This document shows, one piece after another, positions 53,376 through 60,727 of a DNA stretch of 64,000 bases; position 1 is the first letter of the stretch, and the number at the start of each line of letters is the position of its first letter. The DNA is from Streptomyces musisoli (GTDB lineage Bacteria; Actinomycetota; Actinomycetes; Streptomycetales; Streptomycetaceae), in assembly GCF_016741855.1 (NCBI RefSeq), contig NZ_JAERRH010000002.1:620001-684000 (forward strand), read 5' to 3'. The position numbers and the translations under genes were made by a program. The notes beneath the pieces were generated by a model that saw only the letters and a program-made list of their open reading frames with translations, searched no databases and was not told the DNA's origin.

Positions 53376-53442
53376 AAGGACGACCCGGACGGCGTAGCCC
53401 GCCAGGCCTCCTGGCAGCCCGGCGCGGTGGCTTGGCCAGGCG

Positions 53443-53598
53443 AACCGGCCCGACGACGGCGTGCGCGTGCCCCGTGTGACCTCGCCCAGGGCCCAGCCGC
53501 CCCCGCCCGTCCCTCCGCTCCCGCGGCGCGTCCGTGACATGTGCCGGAACCGTCTCGTCGGCGACGGGCACGAGCAGGACGTCTCCCTGCCGGTACAT
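53443..53598 (-). pseudogene. Truncated small protein of the MxRQGDVLLVPV family
   Basis: After GGGGGAG an ATG opens MYRQGDVLLVPVADETVPAH and the recognisable TGHAHAVVGP segment follows. In the intact actinobacterial family, about 45 further residues come after this point. Here the frame runs into unrelated sequence next to the minisatellite. The function of the family is unknown. Confidence 0.45.
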
Positions 53599-53790
53599 GC
53601 GTGCTCCCCCCGCTGCGGTGCGCACCGCACCGCCTCCACGACCACAACGTTAGGGGCCGCCACTGACAACGACCGGTGACCGGAACCCAGGTGACGAACC
53701 GAAGTCCACCCGCCGCCCGGCGTTGTCAGTGGCTGTTGGTACAACTGCGGACATCGACAGCCGTACGATTCCAGCCCGGGGAGCAGCCGC

Positions 53791-54738
53791 ATGACCATCG
53801 GTGACCACCTGCACGTCTTCCACCGGCTGCCCGTCCACCCCTTCCCCGGCCCGGACGAGCGGCGGGACCTGCCCGAGCCGGACGGTTACGCCTGGCGCGT
53901 GTCCGTCGACGTCTACGAGACGGAGGAGGAGTGGACGGCCGCGTTCGCCCGCTTCCTGGAGACGGTCGACACCACGAGGGTGCGTGCCCTGGTCGTCGGC
54001 GCCTGGGGCGAGGCGTACGACAGCGACTCGGGCCCCGTCATAGAGTCGCTGCTCGCGGCCCGGGACCGGCTGCCCGCCCTGCGAGCCGTGTTCCTCGGCG
54101 ACATGGTGATGGAGGAGAGCGAGATCTCCTGGATCCAGCAGACCGACGTCACCCCGCTCCTGACCGGCTTCCCCGACCTGGCCGAACTCGGCGTGCGCGG
54201 AGGGTCGGATCTGCTGTTCCCCGCACTGCGCCACACCGGGCTGCGCAGGCTGACGATCGAGGCGGGCGGGCTGCCCGCCGAGGTCGTGCGCGGAGTCGGG
54301 GCCAGCGACCTGCCCGCGCTGGAGCACCTCGACCTGTGGCTCGGCACGCCGGACTACGGCGGCGACAGCCAGGTGGCCGACCTGGAGCCCGTCCTCTCCG
54401 GCGACCGCCTGCCCCGCCTGCGCCATCTCGCCCTGCGCAACAGCGAGATACAGGACGCCGTCGCCGCGGCCGTCGCGTCCGCACCGGTGGTGGCCCGCCT
54501 GGAGACGCTGGACCTCTCCATGGGCGTCCTGACCGACGAGGGCGCCGCGGCCCTCCTCGGCGGCCAGCCCCTCACGCACCTGAAGAAGCTCGACCTGCAC
54601 CACCACTACATCAGCGAGCCGCTCCAGGACCGTATCCGGCAGACCCTGGAGCCAGCGGGCGTCGAGGTCGACCTCGACCGGGGCGACGCCGACGACGACC
54701 ACGGCGCCGACCGGCGTTACGTGGCCGTGGGTGAGTGA
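53791..54738 (+). CDS. STM4015 family leucine-rich-repeat protein
   Basis: A 315-residue protein that opens the STM4015-4011 cassette. Leucine-rich repeats run from about residue 90: LPALRAVFLGDMVMEESEIS, LAELGVRGGSDLLFPALRHT, LRHLALRNSEIQDAVAAAVA and LKKLDLHHHYISEPLQDRIR. The likely role is protein or substrate recognition within the system. The next gene starts at the base after its stop. No function has been established for this family. Confidence 0.85.
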   Translation: MTIGDHLHVFHRLPVHPFPGPDERRDLPEPDGYAWRVSVDVYETEEEWTAAFARFLETVDTTRVRALVVGAWGEAYDSDSGPVIESLLAARDRLPALRAVFLGDMVMEESEISWIQQTDVTPLLTGFPDLAELGVRGGSDLLFPALRHTGLRRLTIEAGGLPAEVVRGVGASDLPALEHLDLWLGTPDYGGDSQVADLEPVLSGDRLPRLRHLALRNSEIQDAVAAAVASAPVVARLETLDLSMGVLTDEGAAALLGGQPLTHLKKLDLHHHYISEPLQDRIRQTLEPAGVEVDLDRGDADDDHGADRRYVAVGE

Positions 54739-55941
54739 GTGTTCCCCCGACACGACGACCCGGGCGCACACAGGACCGGCACCGCGCGCTTCGCGGTGGT
54801 CGGCAATCCCGAGAACCGCCGGGTGGCCCTCTTCGACCGGGCGGTGCGCGCGGCCGGCCTGCCCGCCCCGCGCGTCGTCCCGTGGGCGCACGTGCTGCGC
54901 ACCGGCGGGGCCGGCTTCGCCGGCGACGAACTGGTCCGGCTCGACTCCCCGGGCGAGAACGCGGAGGTCGACCGGCTGCTGCGGGGCGCCGAGGACCCGA
55001 CCCGGGTGGAGGGCTCGGGCCGTTGGTACGCGTCGCTGATGTCAGCGCTGCGCGGCCTGCGCGGCGGCATCCGCCTGGACGACACGGACGAGCTGGCCGT
55101 CCTCTTCGACAAACGCCGCTGCCACGCCGTGCTGGCCGGCGCGGACGTGCCCGTGCCGGACTCACCCACCTCCGGCGCGGACGCGGCTCCCGTGCGCGGC
55201 TGGGCGGACGTACGCGCCCTGATGCGCGAGCACCGGATGCCCCGGTTGTTCGTGAAGCCCGCGCACGGCTCGTCCGCCTCCGGCGTGCTGGCGATCGAGT
55301 CGGCGGGCGGCGGCCGGATCCGGGCCACCACATCCGTCGAACTCGTCCCGGAGGGACGGCTGTTCAACTCCCTCCGGGTCCGCCGCTACCACGACGAACG
55401 GCAGATCGCGGCCATCGTCGACACCCTGGCCCCCGACGGCCTGCACCTGGAGCGCTGGCTGCCCAAGGGCTCGCAGCGGGGACGCGCCGCCGACCTGCGG
55501 GTCGTCGTGGTGGCCGGCCGGGCCACCCACGCCGTCGTACGCACCAGCGCCTCTCCGCTGACCAACCTCCACCTCGGCGGCCGGCGCGGGGACCTCGACG
55601 TCGCCCGCGCCGCCGTGGAGTCGGCGGGCGCCCGCTGGACGGACGTCCTCGGCGTGTGCGAACGGGCCGCCGCCTGCTTCCCCCGCACCCTGTGCGTCGG
55701 CGTGGACCTGCTGCCGGCCGTCGGCTGGCGCCGGGTGGCCGTCGGCGAGGTCAACGCCTTCGGCGATCTGCTGCCCCGGCTCACCGGCCTGCCCGGCAGC
55801 GGCGCCGAGGGCCTCGACACCTACGCGGCACAGGTCGCCGCGGCTCTCGCCCGGCACACGCCCCCACACCACCCGCACGATCAGCACCACCCGCACCACC
55901 CGCACGAGAACGAAACGGGAACCGCTCATGCGCTCGCCTGA
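54739..55941 (+). CDS. STM4014 family ATP-grasp-like protein
   Basis: A 400-residue protein. The N-terminal domain is TARFAVVGNPENRRVALFDR. The central region has ATP-grasp features: LFDKRRCHAVLAGADVPVPD, then LFVKPAHGSSASGVLAIES and, later, VGVDLLPAVGWRRVAVGEVN and AFGDLLPRL. This predicts ATP-dependent ligation of a carboxylate to an amine or similar. The last residues are strikingly His-rich (PPHHPHDQHHPHHPHENE). It starts at a GTG adjacent to the STM4015 stop and overlaps the STM4013 gene by 14 bp. Confidence 0.85.
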   Translation: MFPRHDDPGAHRTGTARFAVVGNPENRRVALFDRAVRAAGLPAPRVVPWAHVLRTGGAGFAGDELVRLDSPGENAEVDRLLRGAEDPTRVEGSGRWYASLMSALRGLRGGIRLDDTDELAVLFDKRRCHAVLAGADVPVPDSPTSGADAAPVRGWADVRALMREHRMPRLFVKPAHGSSASGVLAIESAGGGRIRATTSVELVPEGRLFNSLRVRRYHDERQIAAIVDTLAPDGLHLERWLPKGSQRGRAADLRVVVVAGRATHAVVRTSASPLTNLHLGGRRGDLDVARAAVESAGARWTDVLGVCERAAACFPRTLCVGVDLLPAVGWRRVAVGEVNAFGDLLPRLTGLPGSGAEGLDTYAAQVAAALARHTPPHHPHDQHHPHHPHENETGTAHALA

Positions 55942-56899
55942 CCCGACGCCTTCGCAACTGCCCCCGGGCCGCGCCGGGCGACCGGACATGAACCAGGTCG
56001 TCGGCAGCCACGACCTCCTGCTGGTCACCCTCGACACCCTGCGCCACGACGTGGCGGCCGAACTGGCGGCGGCGGGCCGCATACCCAACCTGGCCCGCCA
56101 TCTCCCCGCCGGCCAGTGGGAGGAGCGGCACGCCCCGGGCAGCTTCACATACGCCTCCCACCAGGCCATCTTCGCGGGCTTCCTGCCGACGCCGGCGGCC
56201 CCCGGCCCGCACCCGCGCCTGTTCGCCGCGCACTTCGCGGGCAGCGAGACCACCGCCGACGGCACCTACGTGTACGACACCCCCGACCTCGTCTCCGGCC
56301 TCGCCGCGGACGGCTACCACACGGTGTGCATCGGGGGAGTGGGCTTCTTCAACAAGCAGGGTCCGCTGGGCTCGGTCCTGCCCGGCCTGTTCGACGAGTC
56401 CCACTGGGAGCCGGAGTTCGGCGTCACCTCGCCCACGTCCTTCGAGGCGCAGGTGGCGCGCGCCGAGCACGTCGTACGCCGGCTCCCCGCCGACCGGCGT
56501 CTGTTCCTCTTCGTCAACGTGTCGGCCCTGCACCAGCCGAACTGGTTCCATCTGCCCGGCGCGACCCGTGAGGCCGGCGACACCCGCGCGACGCACGCCG
56601 CCGCGCTCGAATACGTGGACCGGCACATCGGCCGGCTGTTCGCCGCGATGAGCAGCCGGCGCCGCTGCTGCGCCATCGTCTGTTCCGATCACGGCACCGC
56701 CTACGGGGACGACGGCTACACCGGCCACCGCCTCGGCCACGCATCCGTGTGGACCGTGCCCTACGCGCACTTCTTCCTCGACCCCGACCAGGACCGGGAG
56801 ACCGTTCGGGGCCAGGAAGCCGTTCGAAACCGGGAAGCCGGCCGGGGCCAGGAAGCCGTTCGGGATCGGGAAGCCACGACCGCCGAGGCCGCCCGATGA
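55928..56899 (+). CDS. STM4013/SEN3800 family sulfatase-like hydrolase
   Basis: A 323-residue protein of the alkaline phosphatase/sulfatase superfamily. DLLLVTLDTLRHDVAAELAA holds the N-terminal metal-binding aspartates, and CCAIVCSDHGTAYGDDGYTG plus HRLGHASVWTVPYAHFF supply the C-terminal Asp-His pair. No CxPxR formylglycine motif is seen at the expected place (SFTYASHQAIF), so a Ser/Thr nucleophile is likely and arylsulfatase action unlikely. There is no signal peptide, so it is cytoplasmic. A 12-residue repeat (GQEAVRNREAGR type) extends the C-terminus. It overlaps both neighbours. Confidence 0.85.
   Translation: MRSPDPTPSQLPPGRAGRPDMNQVVGSHDLLLVTLDTLRHDVAAELAAAGRIPNLARHLPAGQWEERHAPGSFTYASHQAIFAGFLPTPAAPGPHPRLFAAHFAGSETTADGTYVYDTPDLVSGLAADGYHTVCIGGVGFFNKQGPLGSVLPGLFDESHWEPEFGVTSPTSFEAQVARAEHVVRRLPADRRLFLFVNVSALHQPNWFHLPGATREAGDTRATHAAALEYVDRHIGRLFAAMSSRRRCCAIVCSDHGTAYGDDGYTGHRLGHASVWTVPYAHFFLDPDQDRETVRGQEAVRNREAGRGQEAVRDREATTAEAAR
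56811..56880. repeat. 36-bp in-frame repeat at the STM4013 C-terminus
   Basis: Two copies of a 36-bp unit starting GCCAGGAAGCCGTTCG (56811, 56847) encode a repeated 12-residue charged segment just before the overlap with the next gene. Confidence 0.7.
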
Positions 56900-58245
56900 C
56901 GCTCGCACCCCAGCCCACCGACGTCAGCCCGTACCAGAGCTACGTCTACGCGTACCCCCACAAGACCGCCTACCGCCGCCTGTCCGACCGTCCCCTCCTC
57001 GGCACCCTGTGGGCGGGCGAACCCAAGGACGCGCTCTCCCTCTACCTGCACGTGCCGTTCTGCGAGGTCCGCTGCGGCTTCTGCAACCTGTTCACCCGGA
57101 TCGGCGCCCCCGACGGCCTCACCACCGCCTACCTCGACGCCCTGGAACGCCAGGCGACGACGGTCCGCGCGGCCCTCGGCGACACGGACGGCGTCCGTTT
57201 CGCGACGGCCGCGTTCGGCGGCGGCACGCCCACCTTCCTCACCGCCGCCGAACTCGCGCGCCTGTGCGACATAGCCGAGCACCGGATGGGCGCCGACCTG
57301 CGCGCCGTCCCGCTCTCCGTCGAGGCGTCACCCGCGACGGCCACCGCCGACCGGCTGGCGGTCCTGGCCGAACGGGGCACCACCCGGCTCAGCCTCGGCG
57401 TCCAGAGCTTCGTCGACACCGAGGCCCGCGCGGCCGTACGCCCGCAGCGCCGCGCGGACGTGGAGGCGGCCCTCGCCCGGATCCGGGACGCGGCGATCCC
57501 CGTGCTCAACATCGACCTGATCTACGGCATCGACGGCCAGACCGAGGCCACCTGGCTGCACTCGCTGGACGTCGCCCTCGGCTGGCGCCCCGAGGAGCTG
57601 TACCTCTACCCCCTGTACGTCCGCCCCCTCACCGGCCTCGACCGCCGCCGCTCCGGCCCGGACCCGGCCTGGGACGAACAGCGGCTGCGGCTGTACCGCC
57701 TGGGCCGCGACCACCTCCTCGCGCACGGGTACGTGCAGCACTCGATGCGCATGTTCCGCCGTGCGGACGCCCCATCGCAGGGCGCGGACGACTACGCCTG
57801 CCAGACCGACGGCATGATCGGCCTCGGCTGCGGCGCCCGCTCGTACACGGCCGGTGTGCACTACTCCTTCGACTACGCCGTCGGCATGCACGAGATCCGC
57901 GCCATCATCGACGACTACGTGGCCCGCCCGGCCGCCGACTTCGCCCACGCCGAGTACGGCCGCCGTATGACGCCGGACGAGGCGCGCCGGCGCCATCTCC
58001 TGCAGTCCCTGCTCCAGGCGGACGGCCTGGCCGTCACCGACTACCGGGCCCGCTTCGGCGGCGATCCCGCCGACCACTTCGGTGCCGAGCTGCACCGCTT
58101 CGCCGACCGCGGCTGGCTGGAGCAGGACGGTGATCGGCGGCGACTGCGTCTGACGGCCGAGGGCCTGGCGCACTCCGACGCGATCGGCCCGGAGCTGTTC
58201 TCCCCGGCCGTACGGGCCGCGATGGCCGCCTACGAGCGCAAGTAG
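56896..58245 (+). CDS. STM4012 family radical SAM protein (HemN-like)
   Basis: A 449-residue radical SAM enzyme. The [4Fe-4S] cluster motif is CEVRCGFC (Cys56, Cys60, Cys63) within LYLHVPFCEVRCGFCNLFTR. The GGGTPTFL, SLGVQSF and NIDLIYGIDGQT motifs are those of the HemN/HemW branch. This coproporphyrinogen-oxidase-like lineage often does other chemistry. The start overlaps the STM4013 stop as ATGA. It is predicted to generate a 5'-deoxyadenosyl radical on the substrate of the cassette, which is unknown. Confidence 0.9.
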   Translation: MTLAPQPTDVSPYQSYVYAYPHKTAYRRLSDRPLLGTLWAGEPKDALSLYLHVPFCEVRCGFCNLFTRIGAPDGLTTAYLDALERQATTVRAALGDTDGVRFATAAFGGGTPTFLTAAELARLCDIAEHRMGADLRAVPLSVEASPATATADRLAVLAERGTTRLSLGVQSFVDTEARAAVRPQRRADVEAALARIRDAAIPVLNIDLIYGIDGQTEATWLHSLDVALGWRPEELYLYPLYVRPLTGLDRRRSGPDPAWDEQRLRLYRLGRDHLLAHGYVQHSMRMFRRADAPSQGADDYACQTDGMIGLGCGARSYTAGVHYSFDYAVGMHEIRAIIDDYVARPAADFAHAEYGRRMTPDEARRRHLLQSLLQADGLAVTDYRARFGGDPADHFGAELHRFADRGWLEQDGDRRRLRLTAEGLAHSDAIGPELFSPAVRAAMAAYERK

Positions 58246-58253
58246 GGCGTCGC

Positions 58254-59147
58254 ATGGACCTCACGATCCTCTACCGCGGCCCGCTCGCCTCCTGCGACTA
58301 CGACTGCCCGTACTGCCCGTTCGCCAAGCGGCGCGACAGCACGGCCGCGCTGCGCGCCGACCGGGCGGCCCTCGACCGTTTCACCGCGTGGGTCACCGCC
58401 CAGACCGGCGACCGCCTGTCGGTCCTGTTCACCCCGTGGGGCGAGGGCCTGGTCCGCTCCTGGTACCGGCGGGCCCTGGTCGACCTGTCCCGTCTGCCCC
58501 ACGTGCGGCGGGTCGCCATCCAGACCAACCTCAGCTGCCGCACGGACTGGCTGGACGGCGCGGACGCCGGGACCGTGGCCCTGTGGTGCACTTACCATCC
58601 CGGACAGACCCCGTACGACCGCTTCCTGGCCAAGTGCCGGGATCTCGCCGAGCGGGGCATCCGCTACAGCGTCGGCGTCGTGGGCCTGCCCGGCCACCTG
58701 GAGCAGGCCCGCCGGCTCCGCGCCGACCTGCCCGGCCACGTCTACCTCTGGGTGAACGCCGCCGAGGGGCACACCTACGACGACGCGGACGCCGGCGCCT
58801 GGACGGAACTGGACCCGCTGTTCCCGTACAGCCGCCGCCCGCACGCCAGCGCCGGACTGCCCTGCCGCACCGGCGAGTCGGTCGTCTCGGTCGACGGGGA
58901 CGGCACCGTCCGCCGCTGCCACTTCGTGCGCACGGAACTGGGCAACCTCTACGACGGCTCCTACCGGGCGGCCCTCGGCCCGCGACCCTGCCCGCTGGCC
59001 GTGTGCGACTGCCACATCGGCTACGTCCACCTCGAGACGCTCCCGCTGTACGACGTGTTCGCGGGCGGCGTCCTGGAAAGGATCCCGTCGGGGCACGGCG
59101 GGCCGGCAGGTTTGCCCCGGGAGGCACGGGCAACGCGAAGCCCATGA
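58254..59147 (+). CDS. STM4011 family radical SAM protein
   Basis: A 297-residue radical SAM enzyme with the cluster motif CDYDCPYC (Cys14, Cys18, Cys21) right at the N-terminus. C-terminal cysteines at GLPCRTG, RRCHF, RPCPLAVCDCH look like ligands of an auxiliary SPASM-like Fe-S cluster, as in peptide- or sugar-modifying enzymes. It starts 8 bp after STM4012 and overlaps the next gene (ATGA). Two radical SAM enzymes in one small cassette imply a two-step radical modification. Confidence 0.9.
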   Translation: MDLTILYRGPLASCDYDCPYCPFAKRRDSTAALRADRAALDRFTAWVTAQTGDRLSVLFTPWGEGLVRSWYRRALVDLSRLPHVRRVAIQTNLSCRTDWLDGADAGTVALWCTYHPGQTPYDRFLAKCRDLAERGIRYSVGVVGLPGHLEQARRLRADLPGHVYLWVNAAEGHTYDDADAGAWTELDPLFPYSRRPHASAGLPCRTGESVVSVDGDGTVRRCHFVRTELGNLYDGSYRAALGPRPCPLAVCDCHIGYVHLETLPLYDVFAGGVLERIPSGHGGPAGLPREARATRSP

Positions 59148-59572
59148 CTGAATCGAACAGCGAGACGGGCCGGCAGGCCGCACCGGAGCGGGACACCGCG
59201 GCCAAGGCCCGGCGGACGGCGGAGAAGGCGACGGCTCCGGCCGGGCGCGCGGCGAAGAAGGCGGTGGAGACCTCCGACGACGCGGTGTCCGCCGCGAAGT
59301 CGGGGACCGGACGCGCGGCCGAGATGGCCGGCGCGGCCACCCGCACGGCGGCGCGAGGCGCCGAATCGGGGCGTCAGGCGATCGTCACCGCCTCCGGCCA
59401 GGTCGCGGCGACGGCCAGGACGGCCTGGGCGGTGGTCGCCCAACGCAAGCTGATCGCCGCCGGCATGGGCGCGGGCCTCACCGTGCTGAGCGCGGCGTCG
59501 TACGCGTGGGGCCGCCGGTCCGAGCGCCAGACGCACGGGCCGATCACCCGCCTGACCCAGGGCCGTATCTGA
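59144..59572 (+). CDS. Ala-rich helical protein with C-terminal membrane helix
   Basis: A 142-residue protein. About 105 residues of Ala/Lys/Thr/Arg-rich helix (AAKARRTAEKATAPAGRAAK type, phasin/LEA-like) are followed by one transmembrane helix (LIAAGMGAGLTVLSAASYAW). It begins inside the STM4011 stop (ATGA) and is thus coupled to the cassette, though it is not one of its usual members as far as I know. It may tether or scaffold, or it may only share the transcript. Confidence 0.65.
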   Translation: MTESNSETGRQAAPERDTAAKARRTAEKATAPAGRAAKKAVETSDDAVSAAKSGTGRAAEMAGAATRTAARGAESGRQAIVTASGQVAATARTAWAVVAQRKLIAAGMGAGLTVLSAASYAWGRRSERQTHGPITRLTQGRI

Positions 59573-59704
59573 CACACCGTGTCCGGCGTGCCGCCGGTCC
59601 GGACCGGTCCCGGGGCCGGGCGTGCACGACAGCGGCCGACTCGTCCACTTTCGTTGGAACTTGAACATCTGGTGTCGCGTTCGGCACCGCCCTACTCTCC
59701 CTCC

Positions 59705-60727
59705 ATGGAGTTGGAGGTGAGACACCTGCGCGTTCTGTGCGCGATAGCCGACACCGGCAGTCTGCACAAAGCGGCCCGGGAACTCGGCCTGGCGCAGCCC
59801 TCGTTGAGCACGCAGCTGCGGCGCATCGAGCGCGCGCTCGGCGCCCAGCTCTTCGTACGCGCCCGGACCGGCTGCCGGCCCACCCCGTTGGGGCTGGCCG
59901 TGCTCAGCCGGGCCCGGCCGCTGGTGGCGGAGTTCGCGGCGATCGTGGCCGAGACGAGGGCGGCGGCGGCCCGTGCCGCCGACGGTTTCCAGCTGCGCAT
60001 CGGTGCCACGGCGAGCCGGGCCATCCCGGGCTGGCTGCGGCTGCTGAGGGCGCGCGTGCCGCGGATCGAACCGGCGCTGCACATGAGCGTGTCCGCCAAC
60101 GCCCTGCTGGGCATGGTCGCCGCGGGCCGGCTCGACATGGCCTTCGTGCACGAGGTCGAGGGCAGCCCGCTGCGTATTCCGCGGGGCCTCGGCCTGCGTG
60201 TGCTCGTCGAGCGGGAACCGCAGTTCGTCACGCTCGCCGCGGACCATCCGGCGGCCTCGCGGCGGGTGGTGAGCCTGGCGGACCTCGCCGGTGACCGCTG
60301 GATGGTGGACTCCACGGTCGACGGCGAGTGGGACGCCCTGTGCCGGGTGCTGCGCGCGGCGGGCCTGAAGTCGGAGATCCTGCACGGCGACTACCTCACC
60401 GCGTACTCGCTGGCCGCGATCGGCGAGGTGGTGACGGTCAGCCAGCCGACGGCCCATCCCAGGCCCGATTGCGCGATCCGTCCCCTGGCGGGCGACCCGA
60501 TAGGGGTGCGGCTGCTCCTGGCGGCCCGCACGGAGGCCGAACTGGACGAGGCGTACCCCGAGTTGGAGAAGGCCTACTGGGCGGTGGCCCGCGAGGCTCC
60601 GGCCTACCGGCAGTGGCTGGAGCGGGCGCGGCCGCCCGTCGAGCCCGAGCCGTCGGGCAGCCGTGGGGCGGTGTGCCGGCTCGTCAGAGGCCGGCCGGAC
60701 ACAGCTGCCGGGCCGTGCCGCTCCTGA
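59705..60727 (+). CDS. LysR family transcriptional regulator
   Basis: A 340-residue protein with a LysR helix-turn-helix at the N-terminus (LRVLCAIADTGSLHKAAREL, LAQPSLSTQLRRIERALGAQ) and an effector-binding domain to about residue 295 (FQLRIGATASRAIPGWLRLL). The last 35 residues are a Pro/Arg-rich extension that overlaps the 3' end of the opposing gene by 44 bp. The target is not evident. No divergent gene sits upstream. Confidence 0.9.
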   Translation: MELEVRHLRVLCAIADTGSLHKAARELGLAQPSLSTQLRRIERALGAQLFVRARTGCRPTPLGLAVLSRARPLVAEFAAIVAETRAAAARAADGFQLRIGATASRAIPGWLRLLRARVPRIEPALHMSVSANALLGMVAAGRLDMAFVHEVEGSPLRIPRGLGLRVLVEREPQFVTLAADHPAASRRVVSLADLAGDRWMVDSTVDGEWDALCRVLRAAGLKSEILHGDYLTAYSLAAIGEVVTVSQPTAHPRPDCAIRPLAGDPIGVRLLLAARTEAELDEAYPELEKAYWAVAREAPAYRQWLERARPPVEPEPSGSRGAVCRLVRGRPDTAAGPCRS

